Origin: Synergistaceae bacterium
GTDB lineage: Bacteria; Synergistota; Synergistia; Synergistales; Aminobacteriaceae
Length of the DNA stretch: 64,000 bases
Reading direction: 5' to 3'
NCBI GenBank assembly: GCA_018436595.1
Contig: JAHDLC010000023.1
Location: forward strand, 1-64,000
Part shown: positions 16,931-25,398 of the stretch, piece after piece
Layout of the letters: every line of letters begins with the position of its first letter
Numbering within the stretch: position 1 is the first letter of the stretch
Translations under genes and position numbers: made by a program
The notes under the pieces: generated by a model
What the model was told of the DNA's origin: nothing
Database searches by the model: none
Seen by the model: only the letters and a program-made list of their open reading frames with translations

Positions 16931-16960
16931 AAAAACCGGCCGGAGGGGCACTCCGGCCGG
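16931..16960 (-). terminator. Intergenic hairpin/attenuator between TRAP receptor and permease
   Basis: CCGGCCGGAG (16936-16945) and CTCCGGCCGG (16951-16960) form a perfect 10-bp stem with a 5-nt loop. On the transcribed minus strand it is followed by TTTTT. It lies inside an apparent operon, so partial termination is likely. Confidence 0.7.
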
Positions 16961-16986
16961 CATGATTCTCTTTGCCCTCAGGGGGC

Positions 16987-17937
16987 CTATTTCATATCAA
17001 TTCCCTGCTCCTTGAAGTATTTCTTCGCGCCTGCGGCGAACTCGGTGATGCCCACGCTGGCCTCTGCCGGGACGAAATGGGCGGCCTGGGTGGTGATGTT
17101 CATGAACTTGTCCCGGTTCTCGATAAGGGTCTTCGTAAGGTTATAGGCAAGGGTCTCGTCCATGTCGTTCTTGACCACGAGGTAGTTGCTGTCCGCGATG
17201 GTCCGGATGTCTTCCTTGATGCTGTCGTAGGTGCCGGTCTTGATGGTGTAGGGGATCAGGAAAGGATTGTCGGCGATGATCTTCTTGACCAGTTCCTCAT
17301 CAAGAGGGACCATGACGATTTCCCGCTGGGCCGCCACTTCCATGACCGCCGAGCCGGGGGCCGCGAAATTCCAGAACACGGCGTCCACGTTGCCGTCTTT
17401 CAGCGCCATGACGCCTTCCGGCTGGGTGAGCTGCTGCTTGGTGAAGTCCTTCTCGGGGTCGATTCCGGCGGCCTTCAGGATGAGGTTGGTGAGGATCTGG
17501 TCGCCGCCTCCGGGGGCTCCCACGGAGACCTTCTTGCCCTTGATGTCCTCGAGCCTGGTGATGCCGCTGCCCTTCACGGTGACCAGGTGCTGGGGCGCGG
17601 GGTACATGCTCATGAGGATCTGCAGGGGCAGCTTGCCGTCGGGCTCGAAGGCCTCGGTGCCGGTGATGGCCTGGTACAGGGCCGATCCCATGGTCATGCC
17701 GATATGGGCCCTGCCTGATGCGACGAGGCGGCAGTTTTCCCGGGAGGCCGATGTGGCCCTGGACGTTGCTTTCACGTCGATTCCGGCGTTGGTGAGGACT
17801 TCAGCCATGGCTCCGCCGAGAGGGTAGTAGGTTCCGCCCACGCCGCCGCTGCCGATGGTAATGAACGTCATGGCGGATCCCGCGGAAGCAAATGCCAGTA
17901 CTCCGATAAGCGCAAGTGCGAGAATGCTCTTCTTCAT
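16987..17937 (-). CDS. TAXI-family TRAP solute-binding receptor
   Basis: A 316-residue periplasmic receptor. Signal peptide MKKSILALALIGVLAFASAG precedes the TAXI hallmark FITIGSGGVGGTYYPLGGAM (residues about 25-44). Further family features are TSASRENCRLVASGRAHIGM and KKVSVGAPGGGDQILTNLIL. It delivers its ligand to the fused permease downstream. The strong ribosome-binding site (AAAGGAGG) and the hairpin after the gene fit high receptor expression. The ligand is unknown; the operon context suggests an amino acid or amino-acid-derived acid. Confidence 0.93.
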   Translation of the reverse strand: MKKSILALALIGVLAFASAGSAMTFITIGSGGVGGTYYPLGGAMAEVLTNAGIDVKATSRATSASRENCRLVASGRAHIGMTMGSALYQAITGTEAFEPDGKLPLQILMSMYPAPQHLVTVKGSGITRLEDIKGKKVSVGAPGGGDQILTNLILKAAGIDPEKDFTKQQLTQPEGVMALKDGNVDAVFWNFAAPGSAVMEVAAQREIVMVPLDEELVKKIIADNPFLIPYTIKTGTYDSIKEDIRTIADSNYLVVKNDMDETLAYNLTKTLIENRDKFMNITTQAAHFVPAEASVGITEFAAGAKKYFKEQGIDMK

Positions 17938-17978
17938 GAAACAATTCCTCCTTTTGTTCTGATGATCGAAGGGGCTGT

Positions 17979-19325
17979 CTACCCCTTGCTCCTGAACGCC
18001 TCAGCCGAAGCCTTCAGGGCTTCTTCAAGGCGTCCCGTCATGTCGTCAAGCTCTTCTTTCGTGGAAACCAGGGGAGGGGCGAACAGGAACTGGTCTCCGG
18101 CGACTCCGCCGATTTGGCCCGTGCCGGGGTAGATCACGAGGCCCCGCTTCATGCATTCCTCGGTGACGAAGGCAGCTGCCTTCAGGGAAGCAGGGAACGG
18201 TGCTTTCGTTTTCTTGTCTGCCACCAGCTCCACGCCCCGCATCATGCCCATTCCGCGCACCTCGCCCACGATAGGTATCTCAAGCAGGGCGGGGATTTTT
18301 TCGTCGAACTGCCTGCCTCGTTCAGCCGCGTTTTCGAACACGTTGTTCTTCTTCATGTACCGGATGGTCGCGGTAACGGCCGCGGCGGTGACAGGATTGC
18401 CGTTGTAAGTGTGTCCGTGCTGGAATGCGCCGCTTCCGTCCCGGATGGTCTCGGCGATCTCATTCTTCACGATCATGGCCCCCACGGCGGCGTATCCCCC
18501 TGAAAGGGCTTTTGCCGAGCAGATGATGTCCGGCGTCACGTCCCAGTGCTGGGTGCAGAAGGGTTTCCCCGTCCTGCCCATGCCGGTCATGATCTCGTCA
18601 GCCACGAGCAGCACGTCGTATTTCGAGCAGATCTCCCGGACGATGGGCCAGTACTCCTTCGGCGGGTGAAGGGCTCCTACGGTGGACCCCACGATGGGTT
18701 CGGCAAAGAAGGCCGCCACCGAATCGGGGCCTATCCTGAGAATCTCCGTTTCGAGAGAACGGGCGCAGGCAACGCCGCAGTCAGGGTACTTCAGATTCAG
18801 GGGGCACCGGTAGCAGTAGGAGGCGCAGATTTTCGGATTCTCCCTGAAGAGGGGGGCGAAGACGCGGCGTCTTCCCATGCTTCCGGCGAGGCCCATGGTT
18901 CCCACGGTGCTTCCGTGGTAGGAATTCCACCGGGCGATCATCTCGAACTTGCCGGAGCCCTTGCCGTCCCGCTCCACGAAATACTGGCGGGCGATCTTCA
19001 TGGCCGATTCGATGGCCTCGCTTCCGCCGCTCACGAACCAGACGTAGTCGAGCCCTTCCTGGGTGAGAGATGCCACTTCCCCGGCCGCTTCAATTGAAAC
19101 CTTGTTGTTCCACCGGGAGGGGTGGGCGAATTCCATGGTGAGAAGCTGCTGGTACATGGCGTCGGCTATTTCCTTCACGCCGTGCCCTATGCTTGAGAGC
19201 AGGGCCCCGCAGCACCCGTCGTAGTAGGCCTTGCCCTCCTCGTCGTACAGGTACACTCCCTCGCCTCGCACGGCAGTCCGCAGATTTCCCTTGAAACTTC
19301 TCGGAATCAGATGTCCAAGATCCAC
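17979..19325 (-). CDS. Class III PLP-dependent aminotransferase
   Basis: A 448-residue class III (omega-amino acid type) aminotransferase. Visible features are VWFVSGGSEAIESAMKIARQ (cofactor-phosphate region), YHGSTVGTMGLAGS, LLVADEIMTGMGRTGKPFC (the PLP-binding Asp) and SAKALSGGYAAVGAM with the catalytic Lys. GHTYNGNPVTAAA is also conserved. It probably removes the amino group from the compound imported by the TAXI system encoded next door. The exact amino donor cannot be assigned. Start ATG at 19325 is 12-15 nt from GGAG. Confidence 0.92.
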   Translation of the reverse strand: MDLGHLIPRSFKGNLRTAVRGEGVYLYDEEGKAYYDGCCGALLSSIGHGVKEIADAMYQQLLTMEFAHPSRWNNKVSIEAAGEVASLTQEGLDYVWFVSGGSEAIESAMKIARQYFVERDGKGSGKFEMIARWNSYHGSTVGTMGLAGSMGRRRVFAPLFRENPKICASYCYRCPLNLKYPDCGVACARSLETEILRIGPDSVAAFFAEPIVGSTVGALHPPKEYWPIVREICSKYDVLLVADEIMTGMGRTGKPFCTQHWDVTPDIICSAKALSGGYAAVGAMIVKNEIAETIRDGSGAFQHGHTYNGNPVTAAAVTATIRYMKKNNVFENAAERGRQFDEKIPALLEIPIVGEVRGMGMMRGVELVADKKTKAPFPASLKAAAFVTEECMKRGLVIYPGTGQIGGVAGDQFLFAPPLVSTKEELDDMTGRLEEALKASAEAFRSKG

Positions 19326-19443
19326 CGAAAAATCAGCTCCTTTCTGTATGAGTTCCTGAAACGATAAGCGGTGAAGCGGCTTTTTCCCATACCTCCTTCG
19401 CGGGGCCCGGGGCCCGAATAAGAATTCCTGCCGGAAAAGGGCG

Positions 19444-20298
19444 CTACGGCAGGGGCTTCGTCCTGTCGGGAATGTAGATTCCCTCCTGTCTCCAGTGCCG
19501 TTCGAGCAATTCCAGTTTTTCCGTGACCCCGGCGCCGAGGCTCCGGGCCACGGAGAGGATGAGGCAGTTGAGCAGGCTCATGGGAGCCGCGAAAGAGTCG
19601 ATGAAGGAGACCGGTTTATATGGAGCTGTGACCACGTATTTTGATTTTGCGGCCAGGGGGCTGGTGAGATCGTTTGTGACGGAGGCCGTGGTCAGTCCGA
19701 GCTTTTCCGCTGTTTCGAGCACGTCCACGGTCCACCGGGAGTACCGGGGAAAGCTGATGCCGAGCACCAGGCTGTCCGCAGGGGCGTTGGCAAGCATTTC
19801 AAAGGGCATCTCGGTGCTGATGGTGCGGACGTTGGGAAGAATCCAGGAGAGATAGAAGGACAGGTAGCAGACCAGGGAAGAGGAACTCCGGTACCCGGCG
19901 AGATACACCGCTCCGGCTTCCGCCATGGCCTGCCCGAGGGCGTCGAGTTCCGCGGAGGGTATTGAGGAGAGGGCGGCGGACAGTGTGTCCAAGTCCTTGC
20001 GGAGTGCCCGCTCGTAGAGGTCATTTTCAGTGGAGGTGCCGTAGTCCTTGATCCGTTCCAGGGTGGAGAGGTGGTCGATAAGGCTGGTGGTCATTTCGGA
20101 ACGGAGCTGCAGGTAGCCTGAATAGCCGAGGAGGTGGGAGAGGCGGATGACCGTGGTCTCGCTCACCCCGACCCGCTCGCCGAGCTGGGACGCCGTGAGG
20201 AACGCGGCTTCTTTCCGGTGGTCCAGAAGGAATCGGGCCACCGCCGCCTGGCCGGGAGTCATTTCTTTTAATCGGAGAGTTATCCGTTCTTTCAGCAT
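19444..20298 (-). CDS. MurR/RpiR-family transcriptional regulator
   Basis: A 284-residue regulator. The N-terminal HTH_6 domain (residues 1-75) contains LGERVGVSETTVIRLSHLLGYSGY. The C-terminal SIS domain carries AGAVYLAGYRSSSSLVCYLS, a sugar/effector-binding pocket in this family. I chose the ATG at 20298 because it follows AGGAGG by 4 nt. A longer reading lacks a binding site. It stands at the head of the minus-strand aminotransferase-TRAP-CoA-transferase operon and is the obvious candidate regulator of that operon. SIS domains usually bind phosphosugars, so the effector is an open question. Confidence 0.9.
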   Translation of the reverse strand: MLKERITLRLKEMTPGQAAVARFLLDHRKEAAFLTASQLGERVGVSETTVIRLSHLLGYSGYLQLRSEMTTSLIDHLSTLERIKDYGTSTENDLYERALRKDLDTLSAALSSIPSAELDALGQAMAEAGAVYLAGYRSSSSLVCYLSFYLSWILPNVRTISTEMPFEMLANAPADSLVLGISFPRYSRWTVDVLETAEKLGLTTASVTNDLTSPLAAKSKYVVTAPYKPVSFIDSFAAPMSLLNCLILSVARSLGAGVTEKLELLERHWRQEGIYIPDRTKPLP

Positions 20299-20580
20299 GG
20301 GACCTCCTCTGTGAAGGAAAAGCGCCATATAATTGACAGATAAGAAGTATTTCCTTCAAAGATAATAATCGAAAAAATCTGCAGTGTCAAATAGAGTTTC
20401 TTTTCACTGTTCACCCTGAACATGGGAGCGTGGACGCGCGGTTGCAAAAAAAGGAAAGATGGGAGATACTATGTCTAAATTACGCAGTTTTTTCTGTCGA
20501 AATATGGAGAGCGAACAGGGCCCCGGAGAACTCCGTGGCCTTGTGTATTATTTCGCCGTTCTCCGTCGGAGAGGGGGGAA

Positions 20581-20832
20581 ATGACTGTGAGCAGGGCTTT
20601 TGTCAAGGAAAACGAAGACCAGGAAAGCTACCTGGAATGGCAGAAGCTTCTTCGGGACAGGGAAGAGCTTCTGCGGATCCTGGAGAAGAAGAAAAAATAC
20701 CTTCAGGACGATCCCGCAGCCGCGAAAATTCCGGCGAAGAAGCGGAAAGAAATGATGGCAAAGTACGACGCCGAAGCCGAGGAGGTCCGCAGGCTGCTCG
20801 AGGAAATGCTGGCCGAGACGCGGACGCCCTAG
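20581..20832 (+). CDS. Small charged coiled-coil protein, unrecognised
   Basis: An 83-residue very charged protein, mostly predicted helix (SYLEWQKLLRDREELLRIL, then AEEVRRLLEEMLAE), with a KIPAKKRKEMMAKYDAEAEE loop between two helices. The ATG follows GGAGAGGGGGGAA. It has its own strong terminator and no obvious operon partner. No family is recognised. The helix-loop-helix layout resembles short antiparallel coiled coils of RNA-polymerase-binding proteins, but this is a weak comparison. The 282-nt gap upstream shows no gene. Confidence 0.7.
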   Translation: MTVSRAFVKENEDQESYLEWQKLLRDREELLRILEKKKKYLQDDPAAAKIPAKKRKEMMAKYDAEAEEVRRLLEEMLAETRTP

Positions 20833-20869
20833 GGGAGTCCTGCGGCCGGAAGTCAGCGAGGCGTTCACC

Positions 20870-20899
20870 GGGGGCGGAGGAATTCTCCGCCCCCTTTTT
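20870..20899 (+). terminator. Intrinsic terminator
   Basis: GGGGGCGGAG (20870-20879), loop GAATT, CTCCGCCCCC (20885-20894), then TTTTT. Confidence 0.93.
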
Positions 20900-20979
20900 C
20901 GCTGTTCAGGGAATATGGCGGATGTTGAGAAAAATGAAATTATGATACCCTCTCTCTGAGAAACGGAGGTGGTTCCGTC

Positions 20980-21891
20980 ATGGACAGGAGAGAATTTCTG
21001 AAGAGAACGGCGGCTCTCGGCCTCGGAGGGGTGGCCCTGCTGCTTCCGGGGGGCGTCCGGAGAGCCTTCGGCGCCCGGGAGGGTCTGCCGGGGCTCGCCG
21101 CGGTAAGGGGAGGAGAGCCGGGAGAGATGTTCGACCGGGGGGTGGCGGCCCTCGGCGGAATGGGGCGGTTTGTGAAAAAAGGCCAGACCGTGGTGATCAA
21201 GCCGAATATGTCCTGGGACGTTCCCCCCGAACGGGGAGGGAACACCAACCCGGAGCTGGTGGAGAGGATCGTCCGCCGCTGCCTCGAGGCCGGCGCATCG
21301 AAAGTGTACGCCTTCGACCACACCTGCGACCTGTGGCGGAACAGCTACCGGAACAGCGGCGTGGAGGAGGCGGTGAAGCGGGGGGGCGGAGTGGCCGCTC
21401 CGGCGGACACGTCCGGATATTTCCAGAAAGTGCCCCTCCCCGGCGGAAGGGTGCTGAAGGAAACCGCCGTCCACGAGCTGCTCCTGGAGTGCGACGTGTT
21501 CATCAACGTCCCCGTGCTGAAGCATCACGGAGGGGCGGGTATCACCATGGGCATGAAGAATCTCATGGGCACGGTCTGGAACCGGGGCGAATTCCACTCG
21601 AAGGGGCTGCACCAGTGCATCGCCGATGTCAGCCTGTTCAGGCGGCCGGCCCTGACGGTCATCGACGCCTACCGGATGATGACCCGCCACGGCCCGAGGG
21701 GGACGTCGGAGGGAGATGTCACCGTGCTGAAGGCCCAGATCCTGTCCACGGACATCGTGGCCGGGGATGCGGCGGCGGCGAGGATCTTCGGCGCCGATCC
21801 CAAGAACGTGGCCTACATCCGGAATGCCGCGGAGATGGGGATAGGGACCATGGATCTGGAATCCCTGGGGGTGGAGCGGATTGCCCTCTGA
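20980..21891 (+). CDS. Tat-exported DUF362 domain protein
   Basis: A 303-residue protein with a clear twin-arginine signal (MDRREFLKRTAALGLGG) and a DUF362 domain. Features include VVIKPNMSWDVPPERGGNTN, VFINVPVLKHHGGAGITMGMKNLMG and the Cys-containing AFDHTCDLW. DUF362 proteins are often linked to Fe-S redox proteins. Tat export suggests it folds or acquires a cofactor in the cytoplasm. It is followed, with overlap, by a membrane polyferredoxin and then tatA and tatC, which forms a self-contained export unit. Biochemical function is unknown. Confidence 0.88.
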   Translation: MDRREFLKRTAALGLGGVALLLPGGVRRAFGAREGLPGLAAVRGGEPGEMFDRGVAALGGMGRFVKKGQTVVIKPNMSWDVPPERGGNTNPELVERIVRRCLEAGASKVYAFDHTCDLWRNSYRNSGVEEAVKRGGGVAAPADTSGYFQKVPLPGGRVLKETAVHELLLECDVFINVPVLKHHGGAGITMGMKNLMGTVWNRGEFHSKGLHQCIADVSLFRRPALTVIDAYRMMTRHGPRGTSEGDVTVLKAQILSTDIVAGDAAAARIFGADPKNVAYIRNAAEMGIGTMDLESLGVERIAL

Positions 21892-23398
21892 CAGGCCCCT
21901 TCCCCGGAAGAGGTGGATAGGGAAGGTGCGCTTTCTGCTTGCCCTCACCGTGGCGGCGCTGTTTCTCGCCTGGTTTCTGTTCCGGGCGGGGAGGGCGGAC
22001 ATGCCCCTTCTTCCCGCTCTTCAGGCCGTTCCGTCCATTCTCCGGTGGTGGGGGGGAGCTGCAGCCCTTGCCCTGGGCGCCATGGTCGCCGGGAGGGCCT
22101 ACTGCTCCGTTCTCTGCCCCCTGGGAACCTTCCAGGAGGCGGTGTGGCGGGCAGGCAGGCGGCGTCTTTCGGGATACGCTCCGGGATCGCCGGTGCGGTA
22201 CTGGATTCTCGCTCTCGTCCTGGCGGCGGGGGCTGCCGGATTGGCGGCCGTTCCGGCCCTTCTTGACCCCTACGCCGCCTTCGGAAGGGGTGTTACCCAG
22301 CTTCTCCGCCCCTCCCTGGCCGGGGGGATCGACAGTCTCGCCGGTTTTTTCGAGAGTCTCGGACTGTACGGGGTCATCTCCGGTACTGGGAGGGTTCCCT
22401 TCGTTCCCGGACTTTTCTGGAGCACCGCCGCATTCTTCCTGGCCCTGACCCTGTGGTCCCTCCGGAAAGGGCGCCCCTTCTGCGACGCCCTCTGTCCGGT
22501 GGGGACATTCCTCGGGCTCTTTTCCAGGTCGTCCCTTCTCTCCATCCGGTTTTCCGGTGAGAGCTGCACCGGCTGCGGCCTGTGCGGCACCGTCTGCCCC
22601 CAGGAATGCATCTCCGTGAAGGAGCGGACGGTTGACGCCGACAGGTGCGTTCTCTGTCTCCGGTGCGTGGATGCCTGCCCGGGAGGGTCCCTTTCCCTTT
22701 CCTTCGGCGGCGGAGGACAGAGCCTGTCCCGGAGGGGTCTGCTCCGGACGGCGGCCGGAACTCTCGCCGCTCTCGGAGTTGCCTTCTGGAGCTCGAAGAA
22801 GGATGATACCGTCGCCGCGGCCGCTTCGTCCCGGGATGAAAAGCTCCCCGTCTCCCCTCCCGGGTCGAAGAGCAGGGGGAACTTCACGAAAAAATGCGTG
22901 GCCTGTACAGCCTGTGTTGCCGCATGTCCTGCTGGGATTATCCGCCCGTCCCTCGGGGAATGGGGGGCGGCGGGGCTTTTCCAGCCCGTCCTTGACTACC
23001 GGCGGGGATACTGCCAGTATGGATGCACCGCCTGCGGCGGCGCCTGTCCCACGGGGGCCATCGAGTCCCTGGAACCGGAAGAAAAACAGCTCGTTTCCAT
23101 CGGGAAGGCCCGCTTCCTGCGGCGGAACTGCATCGTCCGGAAATACGGAACTGCCTGCGGCGCCTGCTCCGAGCACTGCCCCACCCAGGCCATGCGCATG
23201 GTTCCCTTCCGGGGGGGCCTGACCATCCCCGAGCTGGATCCCTCCATCTGTCTGGGGTGCGGGGCCTGCGAATACGCCTGCCCGGCGGAGCCGAAGGCCG
23301 TCACCGTGTCGGGACTCGCGGTGCACGGGAAGATCCGCCCGGTATCCGGCGGAGAGGGAGGGCCCACGGTGGCCCCTCTGGAAGAGTTTCCATTTTGA
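21881..23398 (+). CDS. Membrane polyferredoxin: NapH-like domain fused to a Tat-motif ferredoxin
   Basis: A 505-residue protein. The N-terminal half has several membrane helices with NapH-like cysteine motifs YCSVLCPLGTFQEAV and CDALCPVGTFLGLFSR, then two 4Fe-4S motifs (CTGCGLCGTVCPQEC and CVLCLRCVDACPG). At residues about 282-300 it has an internal twin-arginine-like segment, LSRRGLLRTAAGTLAALG. After it come four more ferredoxin motifs: CVACTACVAACPAG, CQYGCTACGGACPTG, CGACSEHCPTQ and CLGCGACEYACPAEP. It looks like NapH and NapG joined in one chain. Start is TTG at 21881, overlapping DUF362 by 11 nt. It probably carries quinol electrons to the extracytoplasmic face. Confidence 0.85.
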   Translation: MPSDRPLPRKRWIGKVRFLLALTVAALFLAWFLFRAGRADMPLLPALQAVPSILRWWGGAAALALGAMVAGRAYCSVLCPLGTFQEAVWRAGRRRLSGYAPGSPVRYWILALVLAAGAAGLAAVPALLDPYAAFGRGVTQLLRPSLAGGIDSLAGFFESLGLYGVISGTGRVPFVPGLFWSTAAFFLALTLWSLRKGRPFCDALCPVGTFLGLFSRSSLLSIRFSGESCTGCGLCGTVCPQECISVKERTVDADRCVLCLRCVDACPGGSLSLSFGGGGQSLSRRGLLRTAAGTLAALGVAFWSSKKDDTVAAAASSRDEKLPVSPPGSKSRGNFTKKCVACTACVAACPAGIIRPSLGEWGAAGLFQPVLDYRRGYCQYGCTACGGACPTGAIESLEPEEKQLVSIGKARFLRRNCIVRKYGTACGACSEHCPTQAMRMVPFRGGLTIPELDPSICLGCGACEYACPAEPKAVTVSGLAVHGKIRPVSGGEGGPTVAPLEEFPF

Positions 23399-23422
23399 CC
23401 GGCAGAGAACGGAGATGACGGC

Positions 23423-23614
23423 ATGAACCTCGGAATGGGAGAAATACTTCTGCTGCTCGCCCTGGCGCTGGTGCTCTTCGGGGCGAAACGGCTGCCCGAA
23501 GTGGGGCGGGCCGTGGGAAGCGCGGTGAAGGAGTTCAAGAGAGGGCTCGAGACCGGCGAATCTCCGGAGAAGAAGGAGAATGGAGAGGATGGGGAGCCCG
23601 GACAGGGAAAATAG
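23423..23614 (+). CDS. tatA: TatA/TatE-type translocase subunit
   Basis: A 63-residue Sec-independent translocase subunit with N-terminal helix MGEILLLLALALVLFGAKRL, the conserved FG hinge, and amphipathic helix PEVGRAVGSAVKEFKRGL. It forms the pore-assembly component with TatC. The 3' end overlaps tatC by 35 nt. Its position directly after two genes with twin-arginine motifs suggests a dedicated system. Confidence 0.93.
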   Translation: MNLGMGEILLLLALALVLFGAKRLPEVGRAVGSAVKEFKRGLETGESPEKKENGEDGEPGQGK

Positions 23615-24326
23615 CGAAAGCTGGGCCGATCACCTGGAGGTGCTCCGGGGCAAGATCATTTCGGTCCTGGCGTTTTTCTGCATCTCCGCCGTCCTGCTTT
23701 TCTCCTTCGCCGAGGTTACGGCGGCATTCCTGCTCGCGCCGCTGGAGGGGCTGGGCGTATCGCTCTATTATTTCCGGCCCTATGAAAAACTGCTCACCTA
23801 CATGCGGCTGGCCTTCTGGGGAGGAATGGTGCTCACCGCACCCCTCGCCCTGGTCCAGGGCTGGCTCTTCATCCGGCCCGCACTGCGCCGGAACGAGGCG
23901 AAGTACCTGCTGATCGGCGGAGGGATCGTGCCGGTGCTGTTCGCCGCGGGGGCAGCGTTCGCCTACAGGGTGATCGCTCCCCTGGCCCTCCGGTTCTTCC
24001 TCGCCTTCGGGGAGGGAGACAGCATCCTCCCCCTCTGGGGATTCGGAGAATACGCTTCCTTCCTGTTTTCCCTCCTGCTGGCCTCGGGGCTGGTGTTCCA
24101 GGCTCCCCTGCTTCTTCTCGCCCTCCTGCTTTCAGGAGCCGTCTCCCTGCGGACCATCACCCGCCTCAGACCCTGGATCATTCTTTTCATCGGCCTGGCC
24201 GCGGCCCTGCTGACCCCTCCTGACGTGGTGTCCCAGATCCTGCTCGGGGTGCCCCTCTACCTGCTGTTCGAGCTGACCCTCGCTGTGGCCCGGATTGTCA
24301 TGGGCCGTCGGGATGACTCCGGGTGA
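23580..24326 (+). CDS. tatC: Twin-arginine translocase subunit TatC
   Basis: A 248-residue six-helix TatC. The cytoplasmic N-terminus carries SWADHLEVLRGKII, equivalent to the conserved HLxELRxR signal-peptide site. It continues with FRPYEKLLTYMRLAFWGG and the C-terminal LLTPPDVVSQILLGVPLYLLFE, containing the family TPPD motif. It recognises twin-arginine signals and recruits TatA. The ATG at 23580 is inside tatA. The 3' end overlaps the convergent DMT transporter by 29 nt. Confidence 0.93.
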   Translation: MERMGSPDRENSESWADHLEVLRGKIISVLAFFCISAVLLFSFAEVTAAFLLAPLEGLGVSLYYFRPYEKLLTYMRLAFWGGMVLTAPLALVQGWLFIRPALRRNEAKYLLIGGGIVPVLFAAGAAFAYRVIAPLALRFFLAFGEGDSILPLWGFGEYASFLFSLLLASGLVFQAPLLLLALLLSGAVSLRTITRLRPWIILFIGLAAALLTPPDVVSQILLGVPLYLLFELTLAVARIVMGRRDDSG

Positions 24327-25212
24327 TCAGCACCACGGAAAAGATGATGATACCGGCGGAAACCAGCATGGGGACGGAAACGGTCTCGCCGCCGATGCTC
24401 CAGCCGAGGAAAAGGGCCACCAGTGGGTTCACGAAGGTGTGGGTGACCACCCTGGATGCCCTGTCCACCTTCAGGAGCCAGACAAAAGCCGTGAACCCGA
24501 TGAGGGACCCGAAGACCACAAGGTAGGCAAGGGCGGCCACGGACTTCAGGGAGATGGTCTCCAGGGAGAGCCGGGCCGGTTCTCCGGCGGCCGCCGACAG
24601 GATCAGGAGCAGAACCCCTCCCGCGGTCATCTGCATGGCCGTGGAGAGCAGGCTCGATTTCGCCACGGGGGCCTTGCGGGAGTAGAGAGCCCCCATGCTC
24701 CAGTTCACCGTGGCGACGAGGACGATGAGCATCCCTGCCGTGTGCTCCCCCGACAGGGAAAGCGAGTAGCCGGACTGGTCGAGGACAAGGAAGACCGTTC
24801 CGCCGAAGCCGAGCACCAGTCCGACGCTCTCGGCGAGGGTGGGCTTCCTGGACTTGAAGAACAGCCAGTCGAAGATGACGAACCAGAGAGGCTCGATGGA
24901 GATGATGAGGGCCGCCACCGACGATGGGACTGTCTGCTGGGCCCACACCACGGCCCCGTAGCCCCCCAGGAGCATGACGGCCGCCACCTTGAAGGCGGCG
25001 ATGAAACCCGCCCGGGTGGGACGCTCCTTTTCCCGGAGCAGGCACCATGCGAGCAGCAGCCCCCCGGCGAGGAAGAAGCGCATGGAGCCGCTGAAGAAGG
25101 GCGGGATGGTCTCAACGGTGAAGCCGATGGCCAGGTAGGTGGAGCCCCAGATGAGATAGAGGGCCGCATAGGCCGAATAATAGGCCAGGCGGGACGGTTT
25201 TTCGCTGTTCAT
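24298..25212 (-). CDS. DMT-superfamily (EamA) transporter
   Basis: A 304-residue ten-helix transporter with two EamA repeats. The first starts AYAALYLIWGSTYLAIGF and ends near VPSSVAALIISIEPLWFV. The second starts VATVNWSMGALYSRKAP and ends ASRVVTHTFVNPLVALFLGW. The WGS motif and the Pro in the fourth helix of each repeat are typical. It is likely an exporter of amino acids or metabolites, with unknown substrate. The ATG follows GGAGG. The gene has no operon partner. Confidence 0.9.
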   Translation of the reverse strand: MNSEKPSRLAYYSAYAALYLIWGSTYLAIGFTVETIPPFFSGSMRFFLAGGLLLAWCLLREKERPTRAGFIAAFKVAAVMLLGGYGAVVWAQQTVPSSVAALIISIEPLWFVIFDWLFFKSRKPTLAESVGLVLGFGGTVFLVLDQSGYSLSLSGEHTAGMLIVLVATVNWSMGALYSRKAPVAKSSLLSTAMQMTAGGVLLLILSAAAGEPARLSLETISLKSVAALAYLVVFGSLIGFTAFVWLLKVDRASRVVTHTFVNPLVALFLGWSIGGETVSVPMLVSAGIIIFSVVLITRSHPDGP

Positions 25213-25398
25213 GAGTGGACCTCCGGAATGTATTCAATCTTTCTCCCGACGTATTATAACAAATCCGGGAGCTGTGCATTTTCAGGGAGGGTACGGCCGG
25301 TACCGTGCGGTCTGTTCAAACCATCACCCTTCATTTAGAATGGGGCAACCCCCCCGGTGTTCCGCGGAAAGGAACCCGGCAGGGGAAGGAGGGCAATC

